A stretch of DNA of 64,000 bases from Alkalicoccus halolimnae (GCF_008014775.2 NZ_CP144914.1:806001-870000), one strand, 5' to 3'. Counted from the stretch's first letter, positions 54,078 through 63,277 are shown. Notes: generated by a model from the sequence alone, not told the origin. Numbers and translations are program-made.

Positions 54078-54350
54078 ATGAATGAGAACAAATATATCAC
54101 TGTAAGCTTACCGCAGCAGCTGGTACACAAACTTGACGCTTTAACTGGAGGGGATGTTTTGGAACGCAGCGACGCTATGAAAAACGCAGCAAACCATTAT
54201 GTACAGGAGCATAAGACAGAAAACATTCGTGAAACGATGCAGCAGGGCTACATGGAAATGGCGAAAATCAATTTAAACATTGCCACGGAGTCCTTTTTAG
54301 CTGAAGAGGAGGCTGAAAGCACGCTGGACCGCCTAGTAAGCGGGGTGTAG
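54078..54350 (+). CDS. ndoAI: EndoAI-type antitoxin (MazE-like)
   Basis: 90 residues from ATG 54078, fixed by AGGAGGTG. Ribbon-helix-helix N-terminus ([17 protein letters not shown]) and the toxin-binding C-terminus [19 protein letters not shown], which is nearly invariant in Bacillus EndoAI. It neutralises the RNase encoded directly downstream. The N-terminal half is more diverged than the C-terminal half. Upstream open-frame codons from 54012 are not translated in this reading. Confidence 0.92.
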   Translation: MNENKYITVSLPQQLVHKLDALTGGDVLERSDAMKNAANHYVQEHKTENIRETMQQGYMEMAKINLNIATESFLAEEEAESTLDRLVSGV

Positions 54351-54355
54351 CGGAG

Positions 54356-54706
54356 TTGATTGTCAAACGTGGTGACGTGTATTTTGCGGATCTATCTCCT
54401 GTAGTCGGATCAGAGCAAGGTGGAGTAAGGCCGGTTCTCGTAATCCAGAATGATATCGGCAACCGTTTCAGCCCGACCGTTATCGTTGCGGCCATAACAG
54501 CGCAGATACAAAAAGCCAAGCTTCCGACTCATGTAGAAATCAATGCCGAGCGATACGGCTTTGACCGCGATTCAGTCATTTTACTCGAACAAATCAGAAC
54601 GATTGATAAACAAAGGCTGACAGATAAAATCACGCAGCTGGACGACAATATGATGTTAAAAGTGAATGACGCGTTGAATATAAGTATAGGCCTTATTGAC
54701 TTTTAA
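54356..54706 (+). CDS. ndoA: EndoA mRNA interferase (MazF-like toxin)
   Basis: 116 residues, TTG start. PemK/MazF fold: [40 protein letters not shown] and [14 protein letters not shown] are almost identical to B. subtilis EndoA, which cuts RNA at UACAU. It lies five bases after the antitoxin. A terminator at 54720 separates it from the rsb operon. Confidence 0.96.
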   Translation: MIVKRGDVYFADLSPVVGSEQGGVRPVLVIQNDIGNRFSPTVIVAAITAQIQKAKLPTHVEINAERYGFDRDSVILLEQIRTIDKQRLTDKITQLDDNMMLKVNDALNISIGLIDF

Positions 54707-54719
54707 ATATCATCTGAGA

Positions 54720-54756
54720 AGACCGGACGCAGCGAAACTTCAGCGTCCGGTCTTTT
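54720..54756 (+). terminator. Terminator after ndoA
   Basis: Stem AGACCGGACGC / GCGTCCGGTCT then TTTT, 14 bp after the stop. Confidence 0.88.
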
Positions 54757-54844
54757 ATCGTTCTCTATAGGTAAAAACGACTCTACAGGACTTCACGTGT
54801 ATATTTGGCAGTTTTATGTTATATTCATTTTCGTTACAAAAAAA

Positions 54845-54897
54845 TATAGGTTTAATTCACATTATTCCCCATCTGAACGTTTGCATAAACCTATAAT
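54845..54897 (+). promoter_or_regulatory. rsbR promoter region with 10-bp inverted repeat
   Basis: TATAGGTTTA (54845-54854) and TAAACCTATA (54886-54895) are a perfect inverted repeat with a 31-nt centre. The right arm overlaps a -10 TATAAT (54892-54897). The -35 is poor, which fits a promoter controlled by another factor. Confidence 0.5.
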
Positions 54898-54948
54898 CAA
54901 TGAAATAATAGAAGCACAACTTTGTCGCAGGAGTGGAGGAGTAGGAGC

Positions 54949-55770
54949 ATGATCCCGAACGTACGAGAAGACATTCTTCAGCATCAGGAAAAAATTATAG
55001 AAACCTGGCTCGAAGAAATTATGAAATTTCATTCAGATGATTCTCTGCAGAACATTTCGGCAGCTGTATATGAAAGCACAAGCCGGGATTTTGTGCATAA
55101 ACTATTAATCACAATAGAAGAAAATGATCTCACGGATAAAAAGCTCAATCAGTTTGTTGAGAGACTGATTCAGATGGGCTGGCCGCTCAACTATATAACG
55201 AAAGGCCTGCAGGAATTCCGTAAAGCTTCTGTCAGAACCATTCTCAGCGAAGATATCGGCCGTAAGGAACAGTTTGACGCCATTGAGGAAATTGAAGACT
55301 GGGTGGATGAAGTCGTGAATCTTCTCGTCAACCAGTATTCCGGTTCCTGGGAAAATACGGTTTTTCTACAGAAAATGGCCTTAAAAGAACTTTCTGCGCC
55401 GTTAATTCCAGTATTCGATAAAATCAGCGTAATGCCTCTCGTAGGTACGATCGATACGGAGCGGGCGAAGCTGATCATGGAAAACCTGCTTGACGGGGTG
55501 ATCGAGCACCGTTCGCAGGTCGTTCTGATTGATATTACCGGTGTGCCTGTGGTGGATACTATGGTGGCACATCATATTATCCAGGCTTCAGAAGCGGTAA
55601 GGCTTGTCGGTGCTACGTGCATTCTCGTAGGTATCCGACCAGAAATTGCACAGACTATCGTTAATCTTGGGATCGATCTCGGGAAATTCCCGACGAAAAG
55701 CACATTAAAAAAAGGTGTGCAGACCGCGCTCGCGATGACGAAGCGTGAAATTGTGGATCTAGAGGAATAG
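54949..55770 (+). CDS. rsbR: Stressosome protein RsbR
   Basis: 273 residues from ATG 54949. The N-terminal non-haem globin-like domain (about 1-140) is the presumed sensor; the C-terminal STAS domain (about 150-265) has the two phosphorylatable Thr regions [14 protein letters not shown] and [13 protein letters not shown]. With RsbS it forms the megadalton stressosome that holds RsbT. First gene of rsbRSTUVW-sigB-rsbX. Confidence 0.95.
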   Translation: MIPNVREDILQHQEKIIETWLEEIMKFHSDDSLQNISAAVYESTSRDFVHKLLITIEENDLTDKKLNQFVERLIQMGWPLNYITKGLQEFRKASVRTILSEDIGRKEQFDAIEEIEDWVDEVVNLLVNQYSGSWENTVFLQKMALKELSAPLIPVFDKISVMPLVGTIDTERAKLIMENLLDGVIEHRSQVVLIDITGVPVVDTMVAHHIIQASEAVRLVGATCILVGIRPEIAQTIVNLGIDLGKFPTKSTLKKGVQTALAMTKREIVDLEE

Positions 55771-55783
55771 GGGGGGACTGAAA

Positions 55784-56140
55784 TTGCGGATTCCGATTTT
55801 GAAATTACACGATTACTTATTAATTTCAGTACAGGTGGAGCTGGATGACCAGACTGCACTCCGGTTCCAGGAAGATGTGCTTGAAAAAATACACATCGAA
55901 GGATCGCGCGGCGTGGTTATTGACCTCACCTCTGTAGAAATGATCGATTCCTTTATCGCTAAAGTACTTGGAGACGTGGTGGACATGTCCAATCTTATGG
56001 GAGCAAGAGTGGTGCTTACGGGCATCCAGCCTGCCGTAGCCATTACATTAATCGATATGGGCATTGTTTTGGATGAAGTCCCGACTGCACTGGACCTTGA
56101 ACAGGGGCTGGAACGTTTACAGCTCGAATTGGAGGGGTGA
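55784..56140 (+). CDS. rsbS: Stressosome scaffold RsbS
   Basis: 118 residues, one STAS domain, TTG start after a G-rich ribosome site. The Ser phosphorylated by RsbT is in [15 protein letters not shown] near residue 59. It anchors RsbT in the stressosome in unstressed cells. Confidence 0.95.
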   Translation: MRIPILKLHDYLLISVQVELDDQTALRFQEDVLEKIHIEGSRGVVIDLTSVEMIDSFIAKVLGDVVDMSNLMGARVVLTGIQPAVAITLIDMGIVLDEVPTALDLEQGLERLQLELEG

Positions 56141-56142
56141 AT

Positions 56143-56544
56143 ATGCAAGTTCAGACCCATGTTGACATAAACAGCGAGTGGGGGATAGTCGCCGCGAGGC
56201 AGGCCGGCCGCAAGCTGGCACGTGAAGTCGGATTCGGTTCCGTTGACCAGGCAAGAATTACCACAGCTATCTCGGAGCTTGCACGCAATATTTACCTTTA
56301 CGCCAACCAGGGGCAGATTAGAATTGAAGAAGTGGCTGAATCCGGGAAGCGGGGGATGAAAATCATCGCTTCGGACGAAGGGCCGGGTATTAAAGATCTG
56401 CGCCGTGTGATGGAAGATGGATTTACGACATCCGGCGGTCTCGGTGCGGGCCTGCCGGGAGTGAAACGTCTTATGGACGACTTCGGTATTGAATCGGAGC
56501 CGGACCAGGGGACGGTTATAACAGCAGTGAAATGGCTTAGATAA
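56143..56544 (+). CDS. rsbT: Switch kinase RsbT
   Basis: 133 residues from ATG 56143. GHKL-type ATPase: N-box ISELARNIYLYA, G1 SDEGPGIKD and G2 GGLGAGLPGVKRLMD. It phosphorylates RsbR and RsbS on stress, is released, and then activates RsbU. It overlaps no neighbour but is only two bases from rsbS. Confidence 0.95.
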   Translation: MQVQTHVDINSEWGIVAARQAGRKLAREVGFGSVDQARITTAISELARNIYLYANQGQIRIEEVAESGKRGMKIIASDEGPGIKDLRRVMEDGFTTSGGLGAGLPGVKRLMDDFGIESEPDQGTVITAVKWLR

Positions 56545-56559
56545 AGGAGTTGTACCAAC

Positions 56560-57573
56560 TTGGAAGATATGAAGGTATCAATGTACCAGTTGTACAAAGA
56601 TATGCTGACAAGCTACCTTGAAGATAAAAGCGAACACGCACTTTATCATGCTCAGCAGTTCAGCAAACAGATGATGGAGCAGGATATGTCTCCGGAAGAG
56701 ACAGTCAGCCTTCATCTGTCTGTATTCCAGGATCTGGCTCATGATCTTCCGGAAGAGGTAACTGATTCTTTTGATCTTCTGCTTGAAGTCATGATTGGAT
56801 ACGGTCTTGCCTACCGGGAGCATCAAAGCCTGCGGGACAGGCAGCAGGAGCTGGAGTCCGAATTGAATATTGCTGCACAGATGCAGCGTACGCTTCTTCC
56901 GGACAAACAGATATCGCTCGATTCTGTTGATTTCGGAGTCATCAGCGTTCCCGCAGGGAAAATGAGCGGCGATTATTACCACTATGACCTGGACGATCAC
57001 GGCAACCTTGCAGTTGCTGTGGCCGATGTCATCGGTAAAGGCGTTCCGGCAGCTATGTCGATGTCCATGATCAAGTATGCGATGGACACACTTACCGACA
57101 AGCAGATGCAGCCGGCGAAAGTACTGGAAAGTCTGAACAGGGTTGTAGAAAGAAATATCGATGAAGATATGTTCATAACGATGATGTACGGTGTGTATCA
57201 TCCGACAGAACATCATTTTTATATATCAAGCGCTGGTCACGAGCCAGGGTTTATTTATAATGCAGAGAAAGATTCCTTCGATGCGCTGGAATCAAAAGGG
57301 CTTGTTCTCGGTGTGTCACCGAGGATTTCTTATGAAGAAAAGTCTTTCCCGCTCGACCCCGGGGATTTCGTAGTTTTCCTCTCTGATGGAGTAACTGAAA
57401 GCCGGGTGGAAGGAGAATTTATTGAACGGGACCAGATTATACAGATGATTCGGGAACGGCTTCATCTGCCGGCTCAGAATATTGTTGAAGAAGTATATCA
57501 GCAGCTGGAAAAAGCCCAGGAATTTCAGCTCCGCGATGATTTTACGCTCATGATTCTGCGGAGAAAGGTTTAA
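56560..57573 (+). CDS. rsbU: PP2C-type phosphatase RsbU
   Basis: 337 residues, TTG start (ATG 56569 possible). N-terminal four-helix RsbT-binding domain (about 1-85), helical linker ELESELNIAAQMQRTLLPD, then a PPM phosphatase domain (about 120-337) with MSGDYYHYD, VADVIGKGVPAAMSM and FLSDGVTESR carrying the metal Asp residues. When bound by RsbT it dephosphorylates RsbV. Confidence 0.95.
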   Translation: MEDMKVSMYQLYKDMLTSYLEDKSEHALYHAQQFSKQMMEQDMSPEETVSLHLSVFQDLAHDLPEEVTDSFDLLLEVMIGYGLAYREHQSLRDRQQELESELNIAAQMQRTLLPDKQISLDSVDFGVISVPAGKMSGDYYHYDLDDHGNLAVAVADVIGKGVPAAMSMSMIKYAMDTLTDKQMQPAKVLESLNRVVERNIDEDMFITMMYGVYHPTEHHFYISSAGHEPGFIYNAEKDSFDALESKGLVLGVSPRISYEEKSFPLDPGDFVVFLSDGVTESRVEGEFIERDQIIQMIRERLHLPAQNIVEEVYQQLEKAQEFQLRDDFTLMILRRKV

Positions 57574-57593
57574 GCCTCAGTAAAATGTGGTAA
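57568..57593 (+). promoter_or_regulatory. Sigma-B promoter in front of rsbV
   Basis: GTTTAA (57568-57573, overlapping the rsbU stop), 14-bp spacer, TGGTAA (57588-57593). The -35 is a perfect sigma-B match and the -10 keeps GGTA of GGGTAT. B. subtilis has its autoregulatory sigma-B promoter at the same place. Confidence 0.75.
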
Positions 57594-57636
57594 AAGAGAT
57601 TAGAATGTACAGCACCAGCTTTATAGGAGGGTAACT

Positions 57637-57966
57637 ATGAACTTAGATATTCAGATAACAGAAGACGACAACAAAAGCGTGGCGGAAGTTTCAGGAGAAG
57701 TGGATGTATATACAGCGACCAAACTGAAGGAAACACTGATCCCGCTTGCTGAAAAAGAGGACAACCAGCTTATCATTGATCTTACAAATGTTGAATATAT
57801 AGACAGCACCGGACTGGGAATTTTTATCGGGGCGTTAAAAGCAGCGGAGAAATCCGGCAGCACGCTGAAACTGATTGGTCTTAACGAGCGGGTTAATCGA
57901 CTGTTTGAAATCACCGGCCTGCACGAAGTCATCGATATCGAACCAGCGAAGAGGGAGGAAGCATAG
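57637..57966 (+). CDS. rsbV: Anti-anti-sigma factor RsbV
   Basis: 109 residues, STAS domain. The Ser phosphorylated by RsbW is in VEYIDSTGLGIFIGAL near residue 57. Unphosphorylated RsbV binds RsbW and frees sigma-B. Ribosome site AGGAGGG. Confidence 0.96.
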   Translation: MNLDIQITEDDNKSVAEVSGEVDVYTATKLKETLIPLAEKEDNQLIIDLTNVEYIDSTGLGIFIGALKAAEKSGSTLKLIGLNERVNRLFEITGLHEVIDIEPAKREEA

Positions 57967-58466
57967 TGATGACACAATCAACAGAAGTCATTGAAATGAA
58001 ACTTCCGGCAAAGCCGGAGTATGTTGGAGTGGTGAGGCTGGCAGCTTCCGGCCTCGCAAGCCGCCTTGGGTACACGTACGATGATATAGAAGACATTAAG
58101 ATTGCAATAGCAGAGGCCTGTACCAACGTTGTAACACATGCTTATCCGGCCGAGTCAGACCTGGAGAACAATATGCACGTTAATTTTACGATGTATGCAA
58201 ACCGGCTGGAACTTACGGTTTCGGATCAGGGCGGAGCTTTTGATGCGGATTTACTCAACAAGGAACGCGGCCCGGTTTCCAAAGACCAGCCTGTAGAAGA
58301 GTTGAAGGAAGGAGGGCTTGGGCTCTTCCTTATTGAAACATTGATGGATGAGGTTGAAATACGTGGGGAAAAAGGCGTCATGATCATCATGACAAAGTTT
58401 CTTCAAAGAGATGAGGTGGAACCAGATGGCAGAAGAACCTCAGAAGAATCACCAGAACACCAGTGA
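57966..58466 (+). CDS. rsbW: Anti-sigma-B factor and kinase RsbW
   Basis: 166 residues, GTG start overlapping the last base of the rsbV stop (ATG 57969 also possible). GHKL kinase: N-box IAIAEACTNVVTHAY, G1 VSDQGGAFD, G2 EGGLGLFLIETLMDEV. It binds sigma-B or phosphorylates RsbV. Its end overlaps sigB by 41 bases. Confidence 0.95.
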   Translation: MMTQSTEVIEMKLPAKPEYVGVVRLAASGLASRLGYTYDDIEDIKIAIAEACTNVVTHAYPAESDLENNMHVNFTMYANRLELTVSDQGGAFDADLLNKERGPVSKDQPVEELKEGGLGLFLIETLMDEVEIRGEKGVMIIMTKFLQRDEVEPDGRRTSEESPEHQ

Positions 58467-59223
58467 GGCAAAGAAGCGCAACCTGGAAAAGATTGCGGAA
58501 TTTCAGGAGACAAATGATGAAGCGCTGCAGACTGAACTTGTTCTGGAATACGAAAATCTCGTTCATGCACTGGCGAGGAAATTCTCACGCGGACAGCGGC
58601 ACGATGAAGATCTGATCCAGGTAGGGATGATCGGTCTGCTTGCTGCACTCCGCCGGTTTGACCCGTCTTTTGCAAGAAGTTTTGAATCGTTTGCAGTCCC
58701 GACGATTGTCGGGGAGATCAAACGGTTTATCCGTGATAAAACATGGAGTGTTCACGTCCCCCGGCGCATTAAAGAACTCGGTCCTAAAATCAAAGCCGCT
58801 GTGGAAGACCTGACGACGACGCTTCAGCGTTCTCCGAGCGTGCATGAAATAGCGGAACATCTCGGCGTTTCAGAAGAAGAAATTCTTGAAACGATGGAAA
58901 TGGGCAAAAGCTACCAGGCTCTGTCCGTCGACCGCTCGATTGAAGCGGATGATGAAGGCAGCGCTGTTACTCTGCTTGATCTTGTTGGTCAGGAAGAGGG
59001 CGGCTATGAACAGACGGATCAGCAGCTCCTTCTCGAAAAAGCGTTCGCTGTGCTCACGGAAAGAGAAAAGCAGATACTGCAGCTCACATATTTCGAAAAC
59101 ATGAGCCAGAAAGAAACCGGGGAACAGCTCGGTATTTCCCAGATGCACGTATCAAGACTGCAGCGCCGTGCCCTCCAAAAACTCCGTGAATCCATTCGAA
59201 TTGAAGCAACGGAGGCCTTTTAA
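58426..59223 (+). CDS. sigB: General stress sigma factor SigB
   Basis: 265 residues from ATG 58426 (GAGGTGG upstream). Region 2 YENLVHALARKFSRGQRHDEDL, VGMIGLLAALRRFDP and FESFAVPTIVGEIKRFIRD; region 3 HVPRRIKELGPKIKAA; region 4 LTEREKQILQLTYFENMSQ and GISQMHVSRLQRRAL. It directs the general stress regulon once RsbW is titrated. Confidence 0.96.
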   Translation: MAEEPQKNHQNTSEAKKRNLEKIAEFQETNDEALQTELVLEYENLVHALARKFSRGQRHDEDLIQVGMIGLLAALRRFDPSFARSFESFAVPTIVGEIKRFIRDKTWSVHVPRRIKELGPKIKAAVEDLTTTLQRSPSVHEIAEHLGVSEEEILETMEMGKSYQALSVDRSIEADDEGSAVTLLDLVGQEEGGYEQTDQQLLLEKAFAVLTEREKQILQLTYFENMSQKETGEQLGISQMHVSRLQRRALQKLRESIRIEATEAF

Positions 59224-59225
59224 CG

Positions 59226-59831
59226 ATGTTTGATCACTTACATCTTGAAGATGCAGAGATCAGTGTCTTTCAATCGGCAAAAGAGGGTAACTGGTGCAAC
59301 GGTGATGATTATTACGGTGTGAAAGCGGATGGGTACGTACTTATCGCCGTTGCTGATGGTCTCGGCAGCGGCGAGGAAGCCCGGACGGCTTCGCATAAAG
59401 CAATGGAAGTTATCGAACAGAACCACGACCTCGGTCTTCAGTCCCTGCTTGAACGGTGCAATGAGCAGATGTGGGGAACCCGGGGGGTTGTTATATCGAT
59501 CCTGCGCATATATATAGAAGAAAAGTTTTGCGAATACGTTAATGTAGGGAATATTACATGCAACTTCTACCATCCTGACGGCAAAATGATCCGTCCGGTG
59601 CCGAAACGGGGCTACCTGTCGGGAAGAAAACAAAAAGTCCGTGTCCAGACGTGGCCGTATAAAGAAGGAATGGTTTTCAGCATGTATTCAGACGGGTTCC
59701 CACAGGATCCGCTCGCAAACCGTGTCTTCGACAAAAGCGATACGCCGGAAGAAATCATGAACCGTATTTCTGACCTGTTCGAAAACGTGAATGATGATGC
59801 CACAGTTATGATCGGAAAAGCATACGTATAA
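59226..59831 (+). CDS. rsbX: Phosphatase RsbX
   Basis: 201 residues, small PPM phosphatase. Metal-site patterns VADGLGSGEEARTASHKAM and MYSDGFPQDP. It dephosphorylates RsbS and RsbR to reset the stressosome. Two bases after sigB, last gene of the operon. Confidence 0.93.
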   Translation: MFDHLHLEDAEISVFQSAKEGNWCNGDDYYGVKADGYVLIAVADGLGSGEEARTASHKAMEVIEQNHDLGLQSLLERCNEQMWGTRGVVISILRIYIEEKFCEYVNVGNITCNFYHPDGKMIRPVPKRGYLSGRKQKVRVQTWPYKEGMVFSMYSDGFPQDPLANRVFDKSDTPEEIMNRISDLFENVNDDATVMIGKAYV

Positions 59832-59848
59832 AGATGTAAGAAAATTAA

Positions 59849-59884
59849 CCCGCCGTCCCAGAAGAGGGAATGGCGGTTTTTTGT
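59849..59884 (+). terminator. Terminator of the rsb-sigB operon
   Basis: Stem CCGCCGTCCC / GGGAATGGCGG with one bulge, followed by six T. Confidence 0.8.
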
Positions 59885-59957
59885 TTTCAGCAGGTGGAGA
59901 CCTCCGCTGGAAACATGTATACTGAATGCAGACTGTCAGCACAATGGAGGAATACAT

Positions 59958-62117
59958 ATGAATGAAGAACATTTACAGCTCGTCCATAAAGAAACAGCTC
60001 TGCCTAAAGGGCAGGTTACGAAAGTTATTGAACTTTCCGAAGAAGGAAACACTGTCCCCTTTATAGCCAGATACCGAAAAGAAATGACGGGCGGACTTGA
60101 TGAAGAACAAATCCGCGCCATCCTGGAATCGTGGAATTATGTCCAGGCACTATCCAAACGGAAAGAAGAAGTGATCCGCCTCATTGAAGAACAAGGAAAG
60201 CTCACCGAGGAGCTGCAAACGTCTATTTCTTCGGCAGTAAAGCTTCAGGAAGTAGAAGACTTGTACCGTCCGTACAAGCAGAAACGGCGCACGCGGGCTA
60301 CGAACGCTAAAGAAAAAGGGCTTGAACCGCTTGCGGAATGGATTTATTCCATTCCGGCCGAAGGAGATCCTCACGCGGAAGCCTCCGCTTATATTGACGA
60401 AGAAAAAGAAGTTCTTTCAGAGGAAGACGCTCTTCAGGGAGCACGTGACATCATCGCGGAATACATAGCCGATGATCCTGATATCCGCAAGCAGCTGCGT
60501 TTCCTCACCTGGAAAGAAGGGACTTTTCAGGCAGAGAAAAAGCCGAAAGCGGAAGATGAAAAAGAAGTGTTTGCGATGTACTATGATTACGAAGAGCCGG
60601 TAGCAAAAATGGTTCCGCACCGGGTTCTTGCCGTGAACCGAGGGGAAAAAGAAAACGTCCTCCGGGTCAAAGTGAATCCGCCTGCAGAGAAAATTTTAAA
60701 CGATCTCGAAAAAAAGCTCATCGGAAACAGAGCGACGCCTGCAGAAAAGCAGCTTAGAGAAGCGTGGGAAGACAGCTTCAAACGACTGCTTCACCCTTCT
60801 ATTGAGCGGGATATCCGCAGCGAACTCAACGAAAAGGCAGAGACACATGCGATCGACATTTTTTCTCAGAACCTGCGGCAGCTGCTCCTGCAGCCGCCCC
60901 TTAAAGGCAATGTCGTCCTCGGCGTGGACCCGGCCTACCGCACCGGGTGTAAGCTCGCTGTCGTCGATGCGACCGGCAAAAAGCTTTACACCGGCGTCAT
61001 CTACCCGACAGCTCCATGGAAAAAGACAAAAGAAGCGGCCGCTGCCGTAAAAAAAGTCATAGACGAATACAGCGTTACGATGATTGCGATCGGTAACGGC
61101 ACAGCTTCCCGGGAAACGGAGCAGTTTATCGCCGATATAATGAAAGAGACAGAAGAAGACATTTACTACCTGATCGTTAACGAAGCAGGAGCGAGTGTGT
61201 ACTCGGCTTCAAAAACAGCAAAAGAAGAATTTCCGGATCTGCAGGTGGAAGAGCGCAGTGCCGTGTCCATAGCAAGAAGACTGCAGGATCCGCTCGCTGA
61301 ACTTGTGAAAATCGATCCCCAGTCTGTCGGGGTCGGCCAGTATCAGCACGACGTGACTCAGTCGAAACTCGGAGACAGCCTGACGTTTGTCGTGGAGACC
61401 GTTGTAAACCGGGTCGGTGTCAATGTCAACACGGCTTCGGCTTCTCTGCTCCAGTACGTGTCCGGCCTTTCTAAAAGCGTGGCAAACAACATTATCAGCG
61501 CGCGGGAAGAAGCGGGGACGTTCAATGACCGGAAGCAGCTGAAGAAAGTACCGCGGCTTGGCGCTAAAACTTATGAACAAAGTATCGGGTTTTTAAGAAT
61601 CAATGAAGGCAAAGAGCCTCTGGATGCAACGCCTGTTCACCCGGAAAGCTACCCGGCAGCCAAGAAACTGCTCAAAAAACTGGGGCTTGATGCTTCCCAG
61701 ATCGGAAGCGGAGCAGCAGTGGAAGCCGTACAGAATCTGAACACGCGGGAAACAGCAGACGAACTCGGCATCGGCGTTCCGACTCTTCAGGATATTATCG
61801 ACGCTGTGCAGCAGCCGGGCCGGGATCCGCGTGACGACGTTCCGAAACCGCTGCTCAAACAGGACGTTCTCTCTATGGAGGACCTCACGCCGGGTCTCGA
61901 ACTGGAAGGGACCGTGCGAAATGTTGTAGACTTTGGGGCCTTCGTTGACATCGGCGTTAAGCAGGACGGACTCGTGCATATTTCCAAGCTGGCCCAAAAG
62001 TTCGTTAAACATCCAATGAATATCGTTGCGGTCGGCGACGTCGTGACAGTATGGGTGGAAAACGTAGATGCGAATAAAGGACGGATAGCACTTACGATGC
62101 TGAAACCGTCAAAATAA
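59958..62117 (+). CDS. tex: Tex-family RNA-binding transcription accessory protein
   Basis: 719 residues. N-terminal Tex helical domain (GQVTKVIELSEEGNTVPFIARYRKEMT), YqgF/RNase-H-like domain near residues 325-450 (VVLGVDPAYRTGCKLAVVD), helix-hairpin-helix motifs near 495-560 (NTASASLLQYVSGLSKSVANNI) and a C-terminal S1 RNA-binding domain (about 645-715, GTVRNVVDFGAFVDIGVKQDGL). Cytoplasmic, influences transcription and RNA turnover. Same place as ydcI in B. subtilis. Confidence 0.95.
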   Translation: MNEEHLQLVHKETALPKGQVTKVIELSEEGNTVPFIARYRKEMTGGLDEEQIRAILESWNYVQALSKRKEEVIRLIEEQGKLTEELQTSISSAVKLQEVEDLYRPYKQKRRTRATNAKEKGLEPLAEWIYSIPAEGDPHAEASAYIDEEKEVLSEEDALQGARDIIAEYIADDPDIRKQLRFLTWKEGTFQAEKKPKAEDEKEVFAMYYDYEEPVAKMVPHRVLAVNRGEKENVLRVKVNPPAEKILNDLEKKLIGNRATPAEKQLREAWEDSFKRLLHPSIERDIRSELNEKAETHAIDIFSQNLRQLLLQPPLKGNVVLGVDPAYRTGCKLAVVDATGKKLYTGVIYPTAPWKKTKEAAAAVKKVIDEYSVTMIAIGNGTASRETEQFIADIMKETEEDIYYLIVNEAGASVYSASKTAKEEFPDLQVEERSAVSIARRLQDPLAELVKIDPQSVGVGQYQHDVTQSKLGDSLTFVVETVVNRVGVNVNTASASLLQYVSGLSKSVANNIISAREEAGTFNDRKQLKKVPRLGAKTYEQSIGFLRINEGKEPLDATPVHPESYPAAKKLLKKLGLDASQIGSGAAVEAVQNLNTRETADELGIGVPTLQDIIDAVQQPGRDPRDDVPKPLLKQDVLSMEDLTPGLELEGTVRNVVDFGAFVDIGVKQDGLVHISKLAQKFVKHPMNIVAVGDVVTVWVENVDANKGRIALTMLKPSK

Positions 62118-62120
62118 CAA

Positions 62121-62160
62121 AGATCCCTGTTCTGCTTTAAAAGTGGAACAGGGATTTTTC
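62121..62160 (+). terminator. Terminator of tex
   Basis: Stem ATCCCTGTTC / GAACAGGGAT with T-run, a few bases after the stop. Confidence 0.85.
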
Positions 62161-62239
62161 TGGATAATCCTTTTCAATCACACAGGGCTGGTGATATGAT
62201 AGAAAAAACAAAACCATTCAGAGACGGAGTTGGCCCGAG

Positions 62240-62725
62240 ATGAACGATCAATCCCTGCAGCGTTTAACTGAACAGATATCGAGAGACTGCTTTGGGAAAG
62301 CATTCAGGCACCGGGCTTATTTCAACAGGCGTCTCCGTACGACGGGCGGACGCTATGCGCTTCACAGCCATGATATAGAAATCAACCCGAAGCACTTTGA
62401 ATACTACGGCACGGAAGAAGTCATCAGCATCATTAAGCATGAACTGTGTCATTATCATCTTCATATAGAAGGGAAAGGCTATCAGCACCGGGACCGGGAA
62501 TTTAAGAAACTGCTCAAACAGGTGGGAGGATCCAGGCACTGCCAGCGTCTTCCCGGGGCTCGAAGCAGTTCGCTTAAAATTCATATTTATCAATGCCGTG
62601 ACTGCAGTTCGGAATATGAAAGAAGACGCCGGATGAATACCGAGAAATATGTATGCGGGAAGTGCCGGGGGCCCCTGAAAAAAATAGCTGAAAAAAATAT
62701 AGAAAAAACATTGACTGCTTTTTAA
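62240..62725 (+). CDS. SprT-like zinc-metalloprotease-fold protein (YdcK type)
   Basis: 161 residues. The HExxH-like motif is IKHELCHYHLHIEG near residue 68, followed by a zinc ribbon (YQCRDCSSEYERRRR and YVCGKCRG). SprT-like proteins are predicted proteases; bacterial substrates are unknown. Position after tex is conserved with B. subtilis ydcK. A promoter for the tRNA cluster follows. Confidence 0.92.
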   Translation: MNDQSLQRLTEQISRDCFGKAFRHRAYFNRRLRTTGGRYALHSHDIEINPKHFEYYGTEEVISIIKHELCHYHLHIEGKGYQHRDREFKKLLKQVGGSRHCQRLPGARSSSLKIHIYQCRDCSSEYERRRRMNTEKYVCGKCRGPLKKIAEKNIEKTLTAF

Positions 62726-62806
62726 GGTCTATGGTACATTATAAAAGTCGCCGAAACGGAACGCACAAATTCCGGCCTTCGAAACAAAAAAAGATATAAA
62801 ATAATA

Positions 62807-62836
62807 TTGACATAACATTTTCAAAGGTGTTAAGAT
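62807..62836 (+). promoter_or_regulatory. tRNA operon promoter
   Basis: TTGACA (62807-62812), 18-bp spacer, TAAGAT (62831-62836), about 33 bp before the first tRNA. A strong -35 is typical of stable-RNA promoters. Confidence 0.7.
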
Positions 62837-62868
62837 GTTACTTGTCCCTCTTAAGGGAAATACATTAT

Positions 62869-62943
62869 TCCACAGTAGCTCAGTGGTAGAGCAATCGGCT
62901 GTTAACCGATTGGTCGTAGGTTCGAATCCTACCTGTGGAGCCA
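62869..62943 (+). tRNA. tRNA-Asn (GTT)
   Basis: Cloverleaf complete: acceptor TCCACAG / CTGTGGA, T-arm GGTTCGAATCC, anticodon loop CTGTTAACC with GTT, encoded CCA end. Confidence 0.96.
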
Positions 62944-62948
62944 TTTCT

Positions 62949-63039
62949 GGAGAAGTACTCAAGTGGCTGAAGAGGCGCCCCTGCTAAGGGTGTAGGTCGC
63001 GCAAGCGGCGCGAGGGTTCAAATCCCTCCTTCTCCGCCA
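62949..63039 (+). tRNA. tRNA-Ser (GCT)
   Basis: Acceptor GGAGAAG / CTTCTCC, long variable arm (class II), anticodon loop CTGCTAA with GCT, encoded CCA. Five bases after tRNA-Asn. Confidence 0.95.
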
Positions 63040-63055
63040 GTTCAGACTCTAGTAC

Positions 63056-63130
63056 GGCCCGTTGGTCAAGTGGTTAAGACACCGCCCTTTCACGGCGGTA
63101 ACACGGGTTCGAATCCCGTACGGGTCACCA
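63056..63130 (+). tRNA. tRNA-Glu (TTC)
   Basis: Acceptor GGCCCGT / ACGGGTC, anticodon loop CTTTCAC with TTC, T-arm GGTTCGAATCC, encoded CCA. Confidence 0.95.
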
Positions 63131-63184
63131 TTACTTACTTACGTACGATTTTCAAAACTGAAATAATAATTTTCAGGTTAAGAT

Positions 63185-63260
63185 GGAGGATTAGCTCAGT
63201 TGGGAGAGCACCTGCCTTACAAGCAGGGGGTCGGCAGTTCGAGCCTGTCATCCTCCACCA
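63185..63260 (+). tRNA. tRNA-Val (TAC)
   Basis: Acceptor GGAGGAT / ATCCTCC, anticodon loop CTTACAA with TAC, encoded CCA. The T-loop reads AGTTCGAGCC. Confidence 0.95.
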
Positions 63261-63277
63261 TCGAATATTTCTTTTAA

